A DNA stretch of 58,208 nucleotides from an uncultured Verrucomicrobiota bacterium. Its GTDB lineage: Bacteria; Verrucomicrobiota; Verrucomicrobiia; Limisphaerales; UBA9464. Positions 1-6,991 of the stretch are shown here, piece by piece. The translations under genes and the position numbers were made by a program. Within the stretch, counting starts at the first letter, position 1. Each line of letters opens with the position of its first letter. The notes under the pieces are model-generated. The model made no database searches. It saw nothing but the letters and a program-made list of their open reading frames with translations, and was not told where the DNA came from. The stretch spans positions 1 through 58,208 of the forward strand of contig CAIXUG010000017.1 in the NCBI GenBank assembly GCA_903922605.1. Reading direction: 5' to 3'.

Positions 1-693
1 ATAGCGGAGATCCTCGCCGTGCTCGGCGTGGCAGTCGGTGCAGTGGCTCAGGGTGTTGGTGCCGTTCCAGGAGGAAACCAGCGTGGCCGTGAACCAGACG
101 TTCGAGCCGTTCACCGCATCACCGCCGCCTAGTTCGGGCGAAACCAGCGTGGTGGGCGTGAGGCGGGGGAACAGGAGCTGGCCGGAGGCGTTGGCAAAAT
201 TGATCTCCAAGACCCGGTAACCGAGGCTGATGCCATCGCTGTTATCGAGTCGGAAGCGGAACTGGTTGGACTGGCCGGGGGTGAAGGTCGCGCTGGGGAC
301 GGTCACGGCAACCAGTTCGAGCGCGCCACCGATGCCGTTCAGCCAGGCGGCCGAGCCCTGGGGCACGGTATGGCTGCGGTCGAGCGGGAGCCAGGCCCCG
401 CCGTTGATGCTGAGGCTGGCCTCGTTGGTGGCGGTGACATGGTGCAGCTTGAGCCAGAGGGTGGTGGAGTTGGTCGGTGGGATCACGGTCGCCGTGCGAA
501 TCGTGCCGCCTTGGCCCAGCACCTCCAGCGCGTAGGTCGGCCGCAGCGGTGCCAGCGGGGCCGGGGCAGGGGCGGGAGCCGGTGGTGGGGGAGCGGAGCG
601 GCTTACGCCTTTGCTGGTCTGCGCTAAACTGGCCAGTGGGGCAATTAGCAGGAGCAAACAAAGAAGGCGAAGTACTCCTGAGTCAGATTTCAT
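1..693 (-). CDS. Exported protein with a CxxCH haem-binding motif (C-terminus missing)
   Basis: The frame is open from an ATG at 693 to the window edge, so at least 231 residues are coded and the C-terminus lies outside. Residues 1-24 form a signal peptide (hydrophobic run LLCLLLLIAPLASLAQ). A Pro/Ala-rich linker follows at about 33-48, then a beta-rich region with no recognised family. Near the cut edge is HCTDCHAEH, which contains a CxxCH c-type haem attachment motif, so a cytochrome c-like domain may begin there. A periplasmic or surface-exposed electron-transfer or carbohydrate-related role is plausible but unproven. It is divergent from the Hsp70 gene. Confidence 0.6.
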   Translation of the reverse strand, partial: MKSDSGVLRLLCLLLLIAPLASLAQTSKGVSRSAPPPPAPAPAPAPLAPLRPTYALEVLGQGGTIRTATVIPPTNSTTLWLKLHHVTATNEASLSINGGAWLPLDRSHTVPQGSAAWLNGIGGALELVAVTVPSATFTPGQSNQFRFRLDNSDGISLGYRVLEINFANASGQLLFPRLTPTTLVSPELGGGDAVNGSNVWFTATLVSSWNGTNTLSHCTDCHAEHGEDLRY

Positions 694-1014
694 GGTTTTG
701 GGTTTTCGGCACCAAACGGGGCAGCTTGATGAGCGATTTAGGGTTACGGTTGAGATAACTGATTCGGGCAGCTATAGCGCTTCGTTCAGACTTTATTGAA
801 TGCGATGCGATATTTCGTAAGGGATTATCCTAGCAGTTGGCAATAAAGTTTGTATGCGCCATAGGACGTATTCGGTTGGCGGGTAAAGAAAAGTCTGTTG
901 GTACGAAGTCTGAGGTGCGAAATTGGTGGATAAACCCTCAATGGACAATCAGGCGAAACCCGGTGGGAGCCAGTCTTGCCGGGCTCAGCGCCATCCCGCA
1001 CCTTGCGGGCGCTC
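694..1014. other. Divergent intergenic region (321 bp)
   Basis: This gap separates the haem-motif gene (minus) from the Hsp70 gene (plus) and must hold promoters for both. I see no convincing -35/-10 pair, no strong ribosome binding site before 1015, and no conserved RNA fold. A short hairpin (CCCGCACCTTGCGGG) lies just before the Hsp70 start and could mask its initiation region. Confidence 0.4.
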
Positions 1015-3072
1015 ATGAGCAAGATCGTCGGCATAGACCTTGGCACCACCAATTCGCTCGTCGCCATTGTGGATAGCGGCATTCCCTACGTCATCGCGGA
1101 CGCAGACGGACACCGGCTTACCCCCTCGGTCGTGCTGGTGCCGGCGGCCGGGGCTGAAGCGGTGGTCGGGAACGTGGCGAACCGCATGCGGGCGCTCCGG
1201 CCGACGGAAACGGTCTATTCCGTGAAACGCTTCATGGGCCGGCGGGGCAGCGATATCCCTCGGGAGGACATGCTGGTCACTTATCCGGTGAAGGGGCAGG
1301 GGACCGGACCGGTGACCATCGAACTGCATGGCCGCGAATGGACACCCGAGGAAATCTCCGCCGAAATTCTCAAGAAGCTGAAGCGCGACGCGGAAGCGAC
1401 CCTGGGCGAAGCGGTGACCCGGGCGGTCATCACCGTGCCGGCCTATTTCAACGACGCGCAGCGCAATGCCACCATTCGCGCGGGTGAACTGGCCGGCCTG
1501 AAAGTGGAGCGCATCGTCAACGAGCCGACGGCGGCGGCGCTGGCCTACGGTTTGGACAAGCTCAAGGAGCGCTCGAAGGTGGCGGTGTACGACCTCGGTG
1601 GCGGCACCTTCGATCTTTCGATTCTCGAGCTGAACGACGGCGTGTTTCAGGTGCTGAGCACCAATGGCAACACCCGCCTGGGCGGAGATGACCTGGACAA
1701 ACGCGTTACGGACTTCCTGGTGAAGAAGATCAAGGAGGCGGGAGGACCGGACCTTGCCAGCGGGGAGCGGGGAGCGGGGAGCGCGGAGTCACTGGGCCTG
1801 CTGGCACGCATTCGCGAAGTGGCGGAGCAGGCCAAGATCCGGTTGAGCTCCGAAACTGAAACGGACATCTCGCTGCCCTTTTTAACGGCCTCATTCTCCT
1901 TCAGCTACCGGCTCACGCGCGAAGAACTGGAGCGGCTGACCCGGGACATCATCGAGCGCACTCGAGGGCATTGCCTGCGCTCGCTGGCGGACGCGAAACT
2001 GGAGGCCAAGGCGCTCGACCAGGTCATTCTCGTGGGCGGACAGACCCGCATGCCGCTCGTGCGGCAGCTCGTGGCGGAATGGTTTGGCTGCGCCGAATTC
2101 GCCGAGACCCGTGGTGAACTCCGGCTGGGCGAGGACTATCACGCCGCCAAGGGGCCGCAGCTCAACACCGGGCAAAATCCGGACGAGGCCGTGGCCCTGG
2201 GGGCGGCCATCCAGGCGGAAATCCTGTCCGGCGGCTTCAAGCACCTGCTGCTGCTGGATGTGACGCCGCTGTCGCTGGGCATCGAGACCTTCGGCGGACT
2301 GATGAACGTGATCATCCCGCGCAACAGCACGATCCCCATGAAGGCCGGCGAGCTGTTCACCACGGCGGTGGACCAGCAGCCGAACATGCTCATCCACGTC
2401 CTGCAGGGCGAACGCGAGCGGGCGCGGGACAACTGGAGCCTTGGCCGGTTCACCCTCGAATTTGAGCGGGCGCCGAAAGGGGTGCCACGGGTTGGTGTGC
2501 AATTCGAGATCGATGCGAACGGCATCCTCCATGTGCTCGCACGGGATGTGAAGACCGGCCACCAACAGGTCGTGCAGATGAAATCCGCCGTGGATGTGGC
2601 GGACGAGGACGTGCAGAAGATGGTCGAGGAATCGCTGGAAAATGCCTTCGACGACCTTCGCGCCCGGCAATGGATCGAGGCCAAACTGCGGGCGGGCGAG
2701 ACCCTGACCGCCACCCGCAAGACCATGGCGGAATACGATGCGGAGCTGGATGCGGAGTACCGCCAACAGATTCACGTCGCGCTCGAAGAGGTCGAGGCCG
2801 TGCTTTCGCTGGAAAATCCAAAGACGAAGACGGGCGACCCGGCGAAGCTCAAGGCGGCGACTGCGCACTTGGACGAGGTCACCCAGCCGCTGGCTGAACA
2901 CGCCATGGACCAGGTGATGGAGGCGATGCTGCGCAAGAAAGGCCTGCTGCCTCCCCAAGCGGAACCTCCGCAGCCGCCGCCAGCTCCTGAGCCACCTCAG
3001 CCTCCGGCACCGGCACCCAAACCGCCTGAGGAACCGCCGCAACCTCCCGCATCGGGTAGTGTATCCGTCTGA
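1015..3072 (+). CDS. Hsp70/DnaK-family chaperone
   Basis: ATP-dependent cytoplasmic chaperone of 685 residues. The start at 1015 gives the classic N-terminus MSKIVGIDLGTTNS; an in-frame ATG 39 bases upstream would add a non-conserved leader. The nucleotide-binding domain shows phosphate 1 (GIDLGTTNS, residues 6-14), phosphate 2 (DLGGGTFDLS, about 193-202) and the adenosine motif (LVGGQTRMP, about 340). The substrate-binding domain with its LLLDVTPLSLGIET linker follows at about 415. The last 40 residues are a Pro/Ala/Glu-rich tail instead of the usual acidic EEVD-type end. A low-complexity insertion at about 248-258 comes from a 7-bp tandem repeat. No dnaJ or grpE is adjacent, so this may be a second, specialised DnaK paralogue. 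Confidence 0.93.
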   Translation: MSKIVGIDLGTTNSLVAIVDSGIPYVIADADGHRLTPSVVLVPAAGAEAVVGNVANRMRALRPTETVYSVKRFMGRRGSDIPREDMLVTYPVKGQGTGPVTIELHGREWTPEEISAEILKKLKRDAEATLGEAVTRAVITVPAYFNDAQRNATIRAGELAGLKVERIVNEPTAAALAYGLDKLKERSKVAVYDLGGGTFDLSILELNDGVFQVLSTNGNTRLGGDDLDKRVTDFLVKKIKEAGGPDLASGERGAGSAESLGLLARIREVAEQAKIRLSSETETDISLPFLTASFSFSYRLTREELERLTRDIIERTRGHCLRSLADAKLEAKALDQVILVGGQTRMPLVRQLVAEWFGCAEFAETRGELRLGEDYHAAKGPQLNTGQNPDEAVALGAAIQAEILSGGFKHLLLLDVTPLSLGIETFGGLMNVIIPRNSTIPMKAGELFTTAVDQQPNMLIHVLQGERERARDNWSLGRFTLEFERAPKGVPRVGVQFEIDANGILHVLARDVKTGHQQVVQMKSAVDVADEDVQKMVEESLENAFDDLRARQWIEAKLRAGETLTATRKTMAEYDAELDAEYRQQIHVALEEVEAVLSLENPKTKTGDPAKLKAATAHLDEVTQPLAEHAMDQVMEAMLRKKGLLPPQAEPPQPPPAPEPPQPPAPAPKPPEEPPQPPASGSVSV
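1759..1788 (+). repeat. Heptamer tandem array inside the Hsp70 gene
   Basis: Three perfect copies of AGCGGGG are followed by AGCGCGG, an exact 7-bp period. The array codes the low-complexity stretch SGERGAGSAES, at a place where DnaK proteins normally have only a short loop before the helix matching RIREVAEQAKIRLSS. It is the only coding member of the heptamer arrays found in this window. Confidence 0.75.
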
Positions 3073-3128
3073 AACAGCGAGCGGCCGTGCGGGTAGGGAA
3101 GACGTGCCGGGCGGAGCACCACGAGTAG

Positions 3129-3239
3129 GTCGGGCCGCTGGCCCGACACCGTACGACGGGCTGCCAGCCCGTCGAGAACGGTACGGGCCTTTTTCGGCGG
3201 GCTGGCAGCCCGCCGTACCTGTCAGGCTGGCAGCCTGAC
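3129..3239. repeat. Cluster of four 19-bp REP-like palindromes
   Basis: Four 19-bp hairpins lie at 3129-3147, 3155-3173, 3196-3214 and 3221-3239, for example GACGGGCTGCCAGCCCGTC. They share a GGCTGGCAGCC-type core, but their outer stem bases differ and stay complementary within each copy. Linkers contain GTAC. The cluster lies between the convergent Hsp70 and infC genes. This is the layout of REP/BIME clusters; I see no RAYT transposase in the window. Confidence 0.85.
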
Positions 3240-3298
3240 CTGCTAAACTGTCAAAACCGCCCGAGGAATCCCGTAACCGCCGCAGGCCGCCTAAAAGC

Positions 3299-3331
3299 AA
3301 ACGGCCGCGTCGGTGAGGACGCGGCCGGTTT
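3299..3331 (-). terminator. Terminator of infC
   Basis: A 13-bp GC-rich stem (GGCCGCGTC pairing with GACGCGGCC, extended by AAA/TTT, one bulge) has a 6-nt loop. On the minus strand it is followed by a T-rich run (GCTTTTAGG). It lies 15 bases past the infC stop at 3346, so it probably ends infC transcription. Confidence 0.7.
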
Positions 3332-3345
3332 GGTATTTGTCCCGC

Positions 3346-4101
3346 TTACGCGCCGGCTGGCGGTTCGGTGGGCGGGAGCGCAATCCGGGACAGGGCATCA
3401 TTGGCGAAGCCGGCCGGCGGCTGCTCCGCAGCGTTGGTAATGATGCGCGCCGGCGCGGCAGCGGCGGCACGAACCGCCTCGACCTGGGGCGGCACGTCGT
3501 CCGCGTGCAGCTTCGAAGGCAGCTCGCCGACCTCTTTCGGGTTTTTGGCGCGCTTCTGCTTCGGCAGCGGGCTGACCATCACGTTGATGGATTTGCCGAT
3601 CAGCTTCGGCGGGAAGTCCGGGTTGCCCCAGGGCGCAAGGTCCTTGAGGAACTTGTCCACGACGGCGCGGCCGATCTCGGTGTGAGCCATCTCGCGGCCC
3701 CGGAAACGGAGCGCCACCTTGACCTTCATGTCCTCGCAGAGGAAGCCGACGGCATGGTCGAGCTTGATGCCGAGATCATGGGGGTCGATGCGCGGCGTCA
3801 GCTGCACCTCTTTGACGAGGTTGGCATGCTGGTGCTTCTTCGACTCGTTCTCCTTCTTCGCCATCTCGTACTTGAACTTGCCGAAGTCCACGATCCGGCA
3901 GACCGGAGGGATGGCCGTGGCGGCAATTTCGACGAGGTCAAGACCCTGGGACAGGGCCAGCTTGATGGCGGCTCCCAGCTCCATGATCCCGACCTGCTGG
4001 GCATCCGGACCGATGACCCGCACCTCACGGGCACGGATCTTCCCGTTGATGCGATACTGCGGTTGCGGGGGATTGAAGCGGGACGGAAACGGGCGGCTCA
4101 A
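3346..4101 (-). CDS. infC: Translation initiation factor IF-3 with C-terminal extension
   Basis: IF-3 binds the 30S subunit and checks start codon and initiator tRNA choice. The N-domain (INGKIRAREVRVIG through FGKFKYEMAKKE, about 18-85) and C-domain (KEVQLTPRIDPHDLG through about 178) are both complete. A Pro/Ala-rich extension of about 70 residues makes the protein 251 residues long against the usual 170-180. The only suitable start is TTG at 4101, backed by a strong Shine-Dalgarno 5 bases away. IF-3 genes often use rare start codons so that IF-3 represses its own translation (AUU in E. coli), and TTG may play that part here. The usual partners rpmI and rplT are not downstream. Confidence 0.95.
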   Translation of the reverse strand: MSRPFPSRFNPPQPQYRINGKIRAREVRVIGPDAQQVGIMELGAAIKLALSQGLDLVEIAATAIPPVCRIVDFGKFKYEMAKKENESKKHQHANLVKEVQLTPRIDPHDLGIKLDHAVGFLCEDMKVKVALRFRGREMAHTEIGRAVVDKFLKDLAPWGNPDFPPKLIGKSINVMVSPLPKQKRAKNPKEVGELPSKLHADDVPPQVEAVRAAAAAPARIITNAAEQPPAGFANDALSRIALPPTEPPAGA

Positions 4102-4105
4102 GCGA

Positions 4106-4113
4106 CCCTCTCC
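4106..4113 (-). promoter_or_regulatory. Shine-Dalgarno deciding the TTG start of infC
   Basis: GGAGAGGG on the minus strand ends 4-5 bases before TTG at 4101. No in-frame ATG or GTG lies nearby; the ATG at about 4128 is in another frame and runs into TGA at the start site. A strong ribosome binding site beside a weak start codon fits IF-3 autoregulation. Confidence 0.7.
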
Positions 4114-4187
4114 GGTTGAAGTTTGAACATGATTGGCGTGAAAACCATTGCTGTCTCAGACAGATACGAGACGATATAGGGAATCTG

Positions 4188-4982
4188 ATGAGCTTCCGGC
4201 AAGCCAAAACTGCCAAGACTGGCATACGATTTTCGGGTGAGCTGGGGAGATTCGCCCTCTTGGCCCTCCTGGTGTTCATGGCCGGATCGCTCTGGGCCGG
4301 CGAAACAAACGCGCCCTGTGCCCGGGCCGAGGCCGAATTTCTGGCCGCGCGCGCCCAATTGGCAGCCGCGCCGGAGAACGGGACCAACGCCTGGCGTCTG
4401 GGTCGGACGGCTTTCATTTGGGCGGATTGCGCCACCAACGATCAGCAACGGGCCGCGATTGCCGAGGAGGCGATCCGGGTCTGCCGGGCGGCGGTGGCAC
4501 GCGAGCCGAAATCGGCGGCCCATCATTATTACCTGGCCCAAAACCTCGGGCAGCTGGCCCAGACCAAATCCCTGGGGGCGCTCAAGCTCGTCCGCGAGAT
4601 GGAAAAGGTGTGGCTCCAGGCGCAGGCGTTGGATGAACGGCTGGATTTTGCCGGGCCCGACCGGAGTCTGGGGCTGCTTTATCTGGAGTCTCCGGGCTGG
4701 CCCACGAGCATCGGCAACAATGCCAAGGCGCGCGCGCATCTGGAGCACGCGATCCAGTTGGAGCCGGATTATCCCGACAACCGCCTCTCTCTGGCCGAGG
4801 CGTTGGCCAAGTGGCACAAGAAAGGTGAACTCGGCACCCAGATGAGCGCCCTGACCGAGCTTTGGCCACGCGCCAAAGCCCGCTTTACCGGCCGGGAATG
4901 GGAAGCGTCTTGGCAGGATTGGGAAACCCGGCTCGCCGCGCTGAAACTCAAGGCGAAGCAGCCGGCGAGCAGTAATCAGTGA
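4188..4982 (+). CDS. Exported TPR-like protein
   Basis: Protein of 264 residues. The ATG at 4188 was chosen over one at 4116 because it places a signal peptide (FALLALLVFMAGSLWAGE) near the N-terminus. The mature part is alpha-helical with TPR-like helices (AIRVCRAAVAREPKSAAHH, and AKARAHLEHAIQLEPDYPD) resembling the TatT-type helical proteins tied to TRAP transporters. No transporter gene is nearby, so its partner is unknown. It is divergent from infC. The last codons and the TGA stop lie inside a heptamer array, so the natural C-terminus was probably altered by that repeat. Confidence 0.75.
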   Translation: MSFRQAKTAKTGIRFSGELGRFALLALLVFMAGSLWAGETNAPCARAEAEFLAARAQLAAAPENGTNAWRLGRTAFIWADCATNDQQRAAIAEEAIRVCRAAVAREPKSAAHHYYLAQNLGQLAQTKSLGALKLVREMEKVWLQAQALDERLDFAGPDRSLGLLYLESPGWPTSIGNNAKARAHLEHAIQLEPDYPDNRLSLAEALAKWHKKGELGTQMSALTELWPRAKARFTGREWEASWQDWETRLAALKLKAKQPASSNQ

Positions 4983-5050
4983 ATCAGCAATCGGTGAACG
5001 GAGCGCTGCGCCGGCTTCTGATCACTGACCCACTGATCACTGATTTACTG
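4970..5050. repeat. Inverted pair of 7/8-bp tandem arrays
   Basis: The left arm (4970-5003) repeats a CAGTRAT-type unit about four times. The right arm (5016-5050), read on the minus strand, repeats CAGTGAT-type units four times. The arms are head-to-head around a short GC-rich centre and can fold into a long imperfect stem. The array contains the stop codon of the TPR gene and abuts the stop of hemQ, so it may act as a bidirectional terminator. Confidence 0.8.
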
Positions 5051-5869
5051 TTACAGCCCCAAATGGGCCCAGAGATCCGCCGGCTGTAGGCGGAGGTTCA
5101 CGAAGAACTGGCCAAAATCGCCGAAACGCGCGGTGACCTCGTCAAAGCGCATCTCGTACACGATCTCCTTCACGGCATCGAGGTTGTGCGCGAGCAGGGT
5201 CACGCCCCACTCGTGCGAGTCGAGGCCGGTCGAGCCGGTGATGAGCTGGGAAATGCGTCCGGCGTATTTGCGGCCGGTCTTGGCGTGGCTGCCCATGAGT
5301 TTTTTCCGTGTGTCGAAATCGAGGGAATACCAGTTGTCCCCGCCGTCGCGCTTCTTGCTCATGGGGTAGAAGGCCATGATCTCCCAGTCATCCAGTTCCG
5401 GGTGGAGGCGGTAGTGAAGATATTCGTCGTTGCGCTTCTTCGCGGCGGCGAACGCCTCATCGAATTCGGGCGTGCCGGGCGCGAGTTTCTTCTCGCCGTG
5501 CTGGAGCATACGCTTCAGGTCGTCGTCGGTCGTCACGTATTCGGGCAGTTCGGTGACACTCAGGTAGCTGAAGACCGGAATGAGCGTGCCGGCCGGGAAG
5601 GCCTGCTCAATGGCGCGCTGCTGCGTGCTGAGCTGCTGCAACTCGGCGGCGAAGAGCATGAACACGAAATCGGCCTTTCCGCCGACGTTCACGAAGGTCA
5701 TCACGCGCGGGGCTGCGGGCCCGGGATTCGCCGCGCAGACAGCTTCGAGGCGGGCAAGGGCGGCGGCGGCTTCGCCGGTCGGCAGCGCATTCCAGCGCAC
5801 CCGGTCCAGGCGGTAGAACAGGTGGCCGACGTGAATGCCTTTGGAGAGCGGTGCGGATGGCAGTGACAT
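5051..5869 (-). CDS. hemQ: HemQ, coproheme decarboxylase (chlorite dismutase family)
   Basis: Oxidatively decarboxylates coproheme to protohaem in the coproporphyrin-dependent haem pathway; cytoplasmic. The 272 residues carry the family hallmarks: WYSLDFDTRKKLMGSHAKTG with the proximal haem His, RKYAGRISQLITGSTGLDS, and EWGVTLLAHNLDAVKEIVYE followed by FDEVTARFG. The start MSLPSAPLSKG at 5869 is preferred; a start 105 bases upstream would overlap the previous gene. The functional chlorite dismutases carry a distal Arg that is not evident here, which favours HemQ. No other haem gene is adjacent. It is 8 bases behind an AT-rich gene of unknown function. Confidence 0.88.
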   Translation of the reverse strand: MSLPSAPLSKGIHVGHLFYRLDRVRWNALPTGEAAAALARLEAVCAANPGPAAPRVMTFVNVGGKADFVFMLFAAELQQLSTQQRAIEQAFPAGTLIPVFSYLSVTELPEYVTTDDDLKRMLQHGEKKLAPGTPEFDEAFAAAKKRNDEYLHYRLHPELDDWEIMAFYPMSKKRDGGDNWYSLDFDTRKKLMGSHAKTGRKYAGRISQLITGSTGLDSHEWGVTLLAHNLDAVKEIVYEMRFDEVTARFGDFGQFFVNLRLQPADLWAHLGL

Positions 5870-5877
5870 AAATTTGA

Positions 5878-6384
5878 TCAACAAACACGGTTGCAGACAC
5901 CGTTTTCTAGCAAGTCTAAATGTATTTGGACTTTCTCGTGCCGGTATCTCGCAAAAGGATCTTTCTGGTCCCAATCGCTGGGCATGCTTGATTTAAGACC
6001 ACACTTGTTAAGCTGGTCATTTTGAAAATTGGTGATGACTGCTGCTCTGCAAATATCCGCTAAAAAACTTTTCACGGAATCAAAAGTAGGTGGCTCAGCA
6101 CCTTGTCCTTGCCCAATCAACAGATCAATAATCACAGTTCTGGGCACAATGTGCTCATGAGTCACCGGATTAGCACTCCCTTGACCCGGATTCCACTCCT
6201 CCCATTCTTGTCGGGCTTCGGGTGACCAAAGTTTGCAGCCTTCAAATTTGCCGTCGAGTTCACTCCATTTCCATAGCGCAAAATTAATTGCTCCTCTTTT
6301 GATTCTTGGGTGCAACTCCATTCGCAGCAGAGCGGCGACGTCTCGCGCAATCGAGTCAGAGGTCAATTCAGGATGTCGTTCCAT
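5878..6384 (-). CDS. Hypothetical protein with HEHIVPR motif
   Basis: Protein of 168 residues with no signal peptide or membrane segment. A His-rich motif VTHEHIVPRTVI at about 94-105, preceded by a Trp-rich stretch (LWKWSELDG, LWSPEARQEWEEW), looks like the first half of an HNH-type metal site, but I cannot see the remaining residues of an HNH fold. Base composition is clearly more AT-rich than its neighbours, which suggests recent gain. It is inserted tightly between the receiver-like gene (9 bases upstream) and hemQ (8 bases downstream). A nuclease or defence role is only a guess. Confidence 0.6.
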   Translation of the reverse strand: MERHPELTSDSIARDVAALLRMELHPRIKRGAINFALWKWSELDGKFEGCKLWSPEARQEWEEWNPGQGSANPVTHEHIVPRTVIIDLLIGQGQGAEPPTFDSVKSFLADICRAAVITNFQNDQLNKCGLKSSMPSDWDQKDPFARYRHEKVQIHLDLLENGVCNRVC

Positions 6385-6393
6385 GCGATTTCT

Positions 6394-6768
6394 TCATTCC
6401 ACCGCCAGCGCGTATTCCAGCAGTTGCGGCAGTTGCTCGAGAACGGCGGAGTCGGCGGCGACGAGTTTCGCCCCGGCCTTGGTCGCGGCCTCCTGCAATT
6501 TTTTGTTCTTCAGGGCGGTGTAGCCGATGATGGGCACATGCGACACCGCCGGATCCCGCTTCAGCTCGCTGATGACGCTGCAAAAGTCGCCGTGACGCAG
6601 GCCCAGTTCGGCGATGAGCACCATGGGGCGTTCCTTGCGAACCTGATCGCTGACACTCGCGGCCAGATTGATGGTCTGCACGCGATAGCCGAGATCGGTC
6701 AGCCGGTTGGCCAGCTGGCTGCCGGGCAGGAGTTTTTCATAAAACACGATGGCAAGCGGTTGCGTCAC
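6394..6768 (-). CDS. Receiver-like (CheY-fold) domain protein lacking the phospho-acceptor Asp
   Basis: Protein of 124 residues from a GTG start at 6768. The pattern of strands and helices (LAIVFYEKL, VLIAELGLRHGD, VPIIGYTAL, AGAKLVAADS) matches a response regulator receiver. The residue expected to be the phospho-accepting Asp is Glu (LIAEL), and the N-terminal acidic pair is missing (FYEK). It is therefore probably a phosphorylation-independent pseudo-receiver, used for protein contacts. No output domain is attached. It heads a tight minus-strand run with the HEHIVPR protein and hemQ. Confidence 0.65.
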   Translation of the reverse strand: MTQPLAIVFYEKLLPGSQLANRLTDLGYRVQTINLAASVSDQVRKERPMVLIAELGLRHGDFCSVISELKRDPAVSHVPIIGYTALKNKKLQEAATKAGAKLVAADSAVLEQLPQLLEYALAVE

Positions 6769-6916
6769 TGCCCGGTAGGTTGCGAAGACAGGGGCGGCAA
6801 CGCAAAAGAGTTTTGGCCGGATGTGCCCGCCCCGAAGAGAAGTATTGCAAAGTCCCCACCAATGGTCACCCCGGACTCCCTTTCATTCAATCGGCTCACC
6901 CCGCCCATTCCGCGGC

Positions 6917-6940
6917 TTTGAGCTTTGAATTTTGAGCTTC
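6917..6940. repeat. Short heptamer array upstream of hisA
   Basis: Three consecutive 7-bp units of the form TTTGAGC, TTTGAAT, TTTGAGC are followed by a partial copy. This matches the 7-bp period of the other arrays but is one-sided: no inverted partner is visible in the surrounding 200 bases. It lies about 50 bases before the hisA start. Confidence 0.65.
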
Positions 6941-6991
6941 GTCCGCCGTTCTCTCCTTTTGCGCGGGCCGGCGGCGCACTAGCTTCGTGGC

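Noticed and set aside
1891-3300. Long minus-strand open frame opposite the Hsp70 gene
   Set aside because: It is antisense to a conserved chaperone, has Arg/His/Leu-rich composition typical of a GC-rich shadow frame, and shows no domain.
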